Shown here in pieces: positions 63,166-64,000 of a stretch of 64,000 nucleotides of DNA (positions are counted from its first letter, which is position 1; each line of letters starts with the position of its first letter). The DNA comes from Rhizobium sophorae (GTDB taxonomy: Bacteria > Pseudomonadota > Alphaproteobacteria > Rhizobiales > Rhizobiaceae), in NCBI RefSeq assembly GCF_013087515.1, contig NZ_JABFCN010000031.1, forward strand, positions 54,201 to 118,200. The letters are read 5' to 3'. The notes beneath the pieces are model-generated. The model was not told the origin of the DNA. It made no database searches and saw nothing but the letters and a program-made list of their open reading frames with translations. The position numbers and the translations under genes are program-made.

Positions 63166-63846
63166 TCAGCCGCTTTCGGTCCCGGTCAGCCGAGCGATCT
63201 GGAGCCGGTCACGATAAGCGCCGACACCCAGGCTTTCGACCAGGACGCGAACGGCCTTTTGCTTCAGCTCCGACTCCACGTTGCCATCGAGTGTTACCTG
63301 GCCGTTCTTCACGGTCACCTGGACCTTCTGAGGCGTTATCCCCAACTCTGATCTCAGGCGCGTTCGAACCGCCAGCCTGATCGATTCATCTTCCTTTGGC
63401 AGCGGCGCCGTCTGGGCATCGATGATCAGGCCGAGGATGTCTCTGCGGCTGACAATCCCCACAAGACGCCCGTCCTCAACGATTGGCAGCCGCTTGATCC
63501 GATGCGCCTGGAGGCTTTCGGCGATATCCGATACCTCGCTGTCGGGGCACGCCACGATGACATCCTGAGACATAACATCGGCGACACGCCAGCCATTGCT
63601 GGAAATATACCGCTCAAGGTCGATCTCGGATATGATTTCGGACGCGCGGGCGGCGCGGGGGGAGAATCGGATCTCTTTCCGCAGCAGCAGGTCGCCCTCC
63701 GTCAGCATTCCGCAGACGCGGCCCTCGTCATCAATGACAGGAAGGCCGCTGACATTGTTTTGCATCATGACAGCGACGGCGTGGCGTATGCCGACTGCTG
63801 GACCGGTCGACACCACGTTAGTGGTCATTATGTCCTTAGCCTGCAT
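63166..63846 (-). CDS. Tandem CBS-domain protein with C-terminal BON domain
   Basis: Soluble protein of 226 residues. CBS domain 1 covers about residues 1-60 (AKDIMTTNVVSTGPAVGIRH; GLPVIDDEGRVCGMLTEGDL) and CBS domain 2 about 85-145 (VADVMSQDVIVACPDSEVSD; RLPIVEDGRLVGIVSRRDIL). A BON domain follows (VQVTVKNGQVTLDGNVES). CBS pairs bind adenine nucleotides and BON domains bind membranes or small ligands, so it is probably an energy-stress sensor. An FNR/FixK-type box lies 70 bases upstream, tying it to low-oxygen conditions like hemA. Confidence 0.92.
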   Translation of the reverse strand: MQAKDIMTTNVVSTGPAVGIRHAVAVMMQNNVSGLPVIDDEGRVCGMLTEGDLLLRKEIRFSPRAARASEIISEIDLERYISSNGWRVADVMSQDVIVACPDSEVSDIAESLQAHRIKRLPIVEDGRLVGIVSRRDILGLIIDAQTAPLPKEDESIRLAVRTRLRSELGITPQKVQVTVKNGQVTLDGNVESELKQKAVRVLVESLGVGAYRDRLQIARLTGTESG

Positions 63847-63909
63847 TGTCCTGCCTCGTTATAGAAATTGTTGCTGGGATAACGATAATGCGAGCTCGTC
63901 GAGCCGCCA

Positions 63910-63923
63910 TTGATCTCCGTCAA
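63910..63923 (-). promoter_or_regulatory. FNR/FixK-type box upstream of the CBS/BON gene
   Basis: TTGATCTCCGTCAA matches TTGAY-N4-RTCAA exactly. Its centre is about 41 bases from a start implied by a TATCGT -10 element at 63887-63882. It overlaps the stop codon of the gene entering from the right edge. Confidence 0.7.
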
Positions 63924-64000
63924 ACAATGCGATCTTCGCGAAGCAGCTCGCTCAGCTTCGCCTGCTCGTCTGCCGTCAGACGGCTTCCTGTCGGCTTGCC
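63920..64000 (-). CDS. C-terminal end of a gene running in from the right edge
   Basis: On the minus strand an open frame from the window edge ends in TGA at 63920-63922. Its 26 visible residues (GKPTGSRLTADEQAKLSELL, then REDRIV) form a likely amphipathic helix. Too little is present to name a family. It is upstream of, and co-directional with, the CBS/BON gene. Confidence 0.5.
   Translation of the reverse strand, partial: GKPTGSRLTADEQAKLSELLREDRIV

Overview
The window looks like Rhizobiaceae DNA (Rhizobium, Agrobacterium or Sinorhizobium type). The reasons are high GC coding bias, tightly overlapping operons, many ABC importers with twin-arginine (Tat) binding proteins, one local regulator per operon, an alphaproteobacterial 5-aminolevulinate synthase (hemA), and FNR/FixK-type boxes beside hemA. 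The density of catabolic importers suggests a large plasmid or second replicon; that is inference. I see no rRNA, tRNA, CRISPR array, phage or intact insertion sequence.

Layout. (1) 1-6.7 kb: the end of a peptide-type ABC importer with two fused ATPase domains, a DeoR regulator, an M20 carbamoylase-type amidohydrolase and two tandem choline-kinase-like phosphotransferases. (2) 6.7-13.6 kb: a hydratase remnant, a LysR regulator divergent from pxpA, a small biotin carrier, a biotin carboxylase, pxpB and pxpC, then a GntR regulator with two DNA-binding domains. (3) 14.2-27.1 kb: a polyamine-type ABC importer with two different ATPases, two short-chain dehydrogenases (SDRs), an imidase/deacetylase, a small CxxC protein, a CobW-type GTPase, a binding protein without a signal peptide, an amidase and a cyclase. 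(4) 27.7-44.7 kb: an AraC/GlxA regulator, a second peptide-type importer, an MFS carrier, a hydantoinase, an SDR, an epimerase, a PuuE-type allantoinase, an unusual thiamine diphosphate enzyme, a divergent cyclic amidohydrolase and two more SDRs. (5) 45-57 kb: an aldo/keto reductase and a sugar locus with a GH95 alpha-L-fucosidase, a GH151-like protein, a CUT1 importer and a LacI regulator, divergent from an SDR. (6) 57-60.7 kb: an amidase/DUF302/TetR operon behind a promoter covered by twin operators, and a LysE exporter. (7) 60.8-64 kb: a small membrane protein, hemA and a CBS/BON protein, with three FNR/FixK-type boxes and a long hairpin.

Most of the window is a series of self-contained uptake-and-hydrolysis modules for amide, imide, ureide or lactam nitrogen compounds. 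Each has an importer, one or more C-N hydrolases, oxidoreductases and a regulator. The most unusual points are a split biotin-dependent carboxylase built from AccB/AccC and the KipI/KipA-type PxpB/PxpC; a locus in which a CobW GTPase sits with two proteins that both begin with MCxxC and with a cytoplasmic copy of the importer's binding protein; ABC ATPases whose catalytic defects are confined to one nucleotide site; and enzymes that keep their fold but lack classical catalytic residues. All family assignments are by eye from motifs; no database search was possible.
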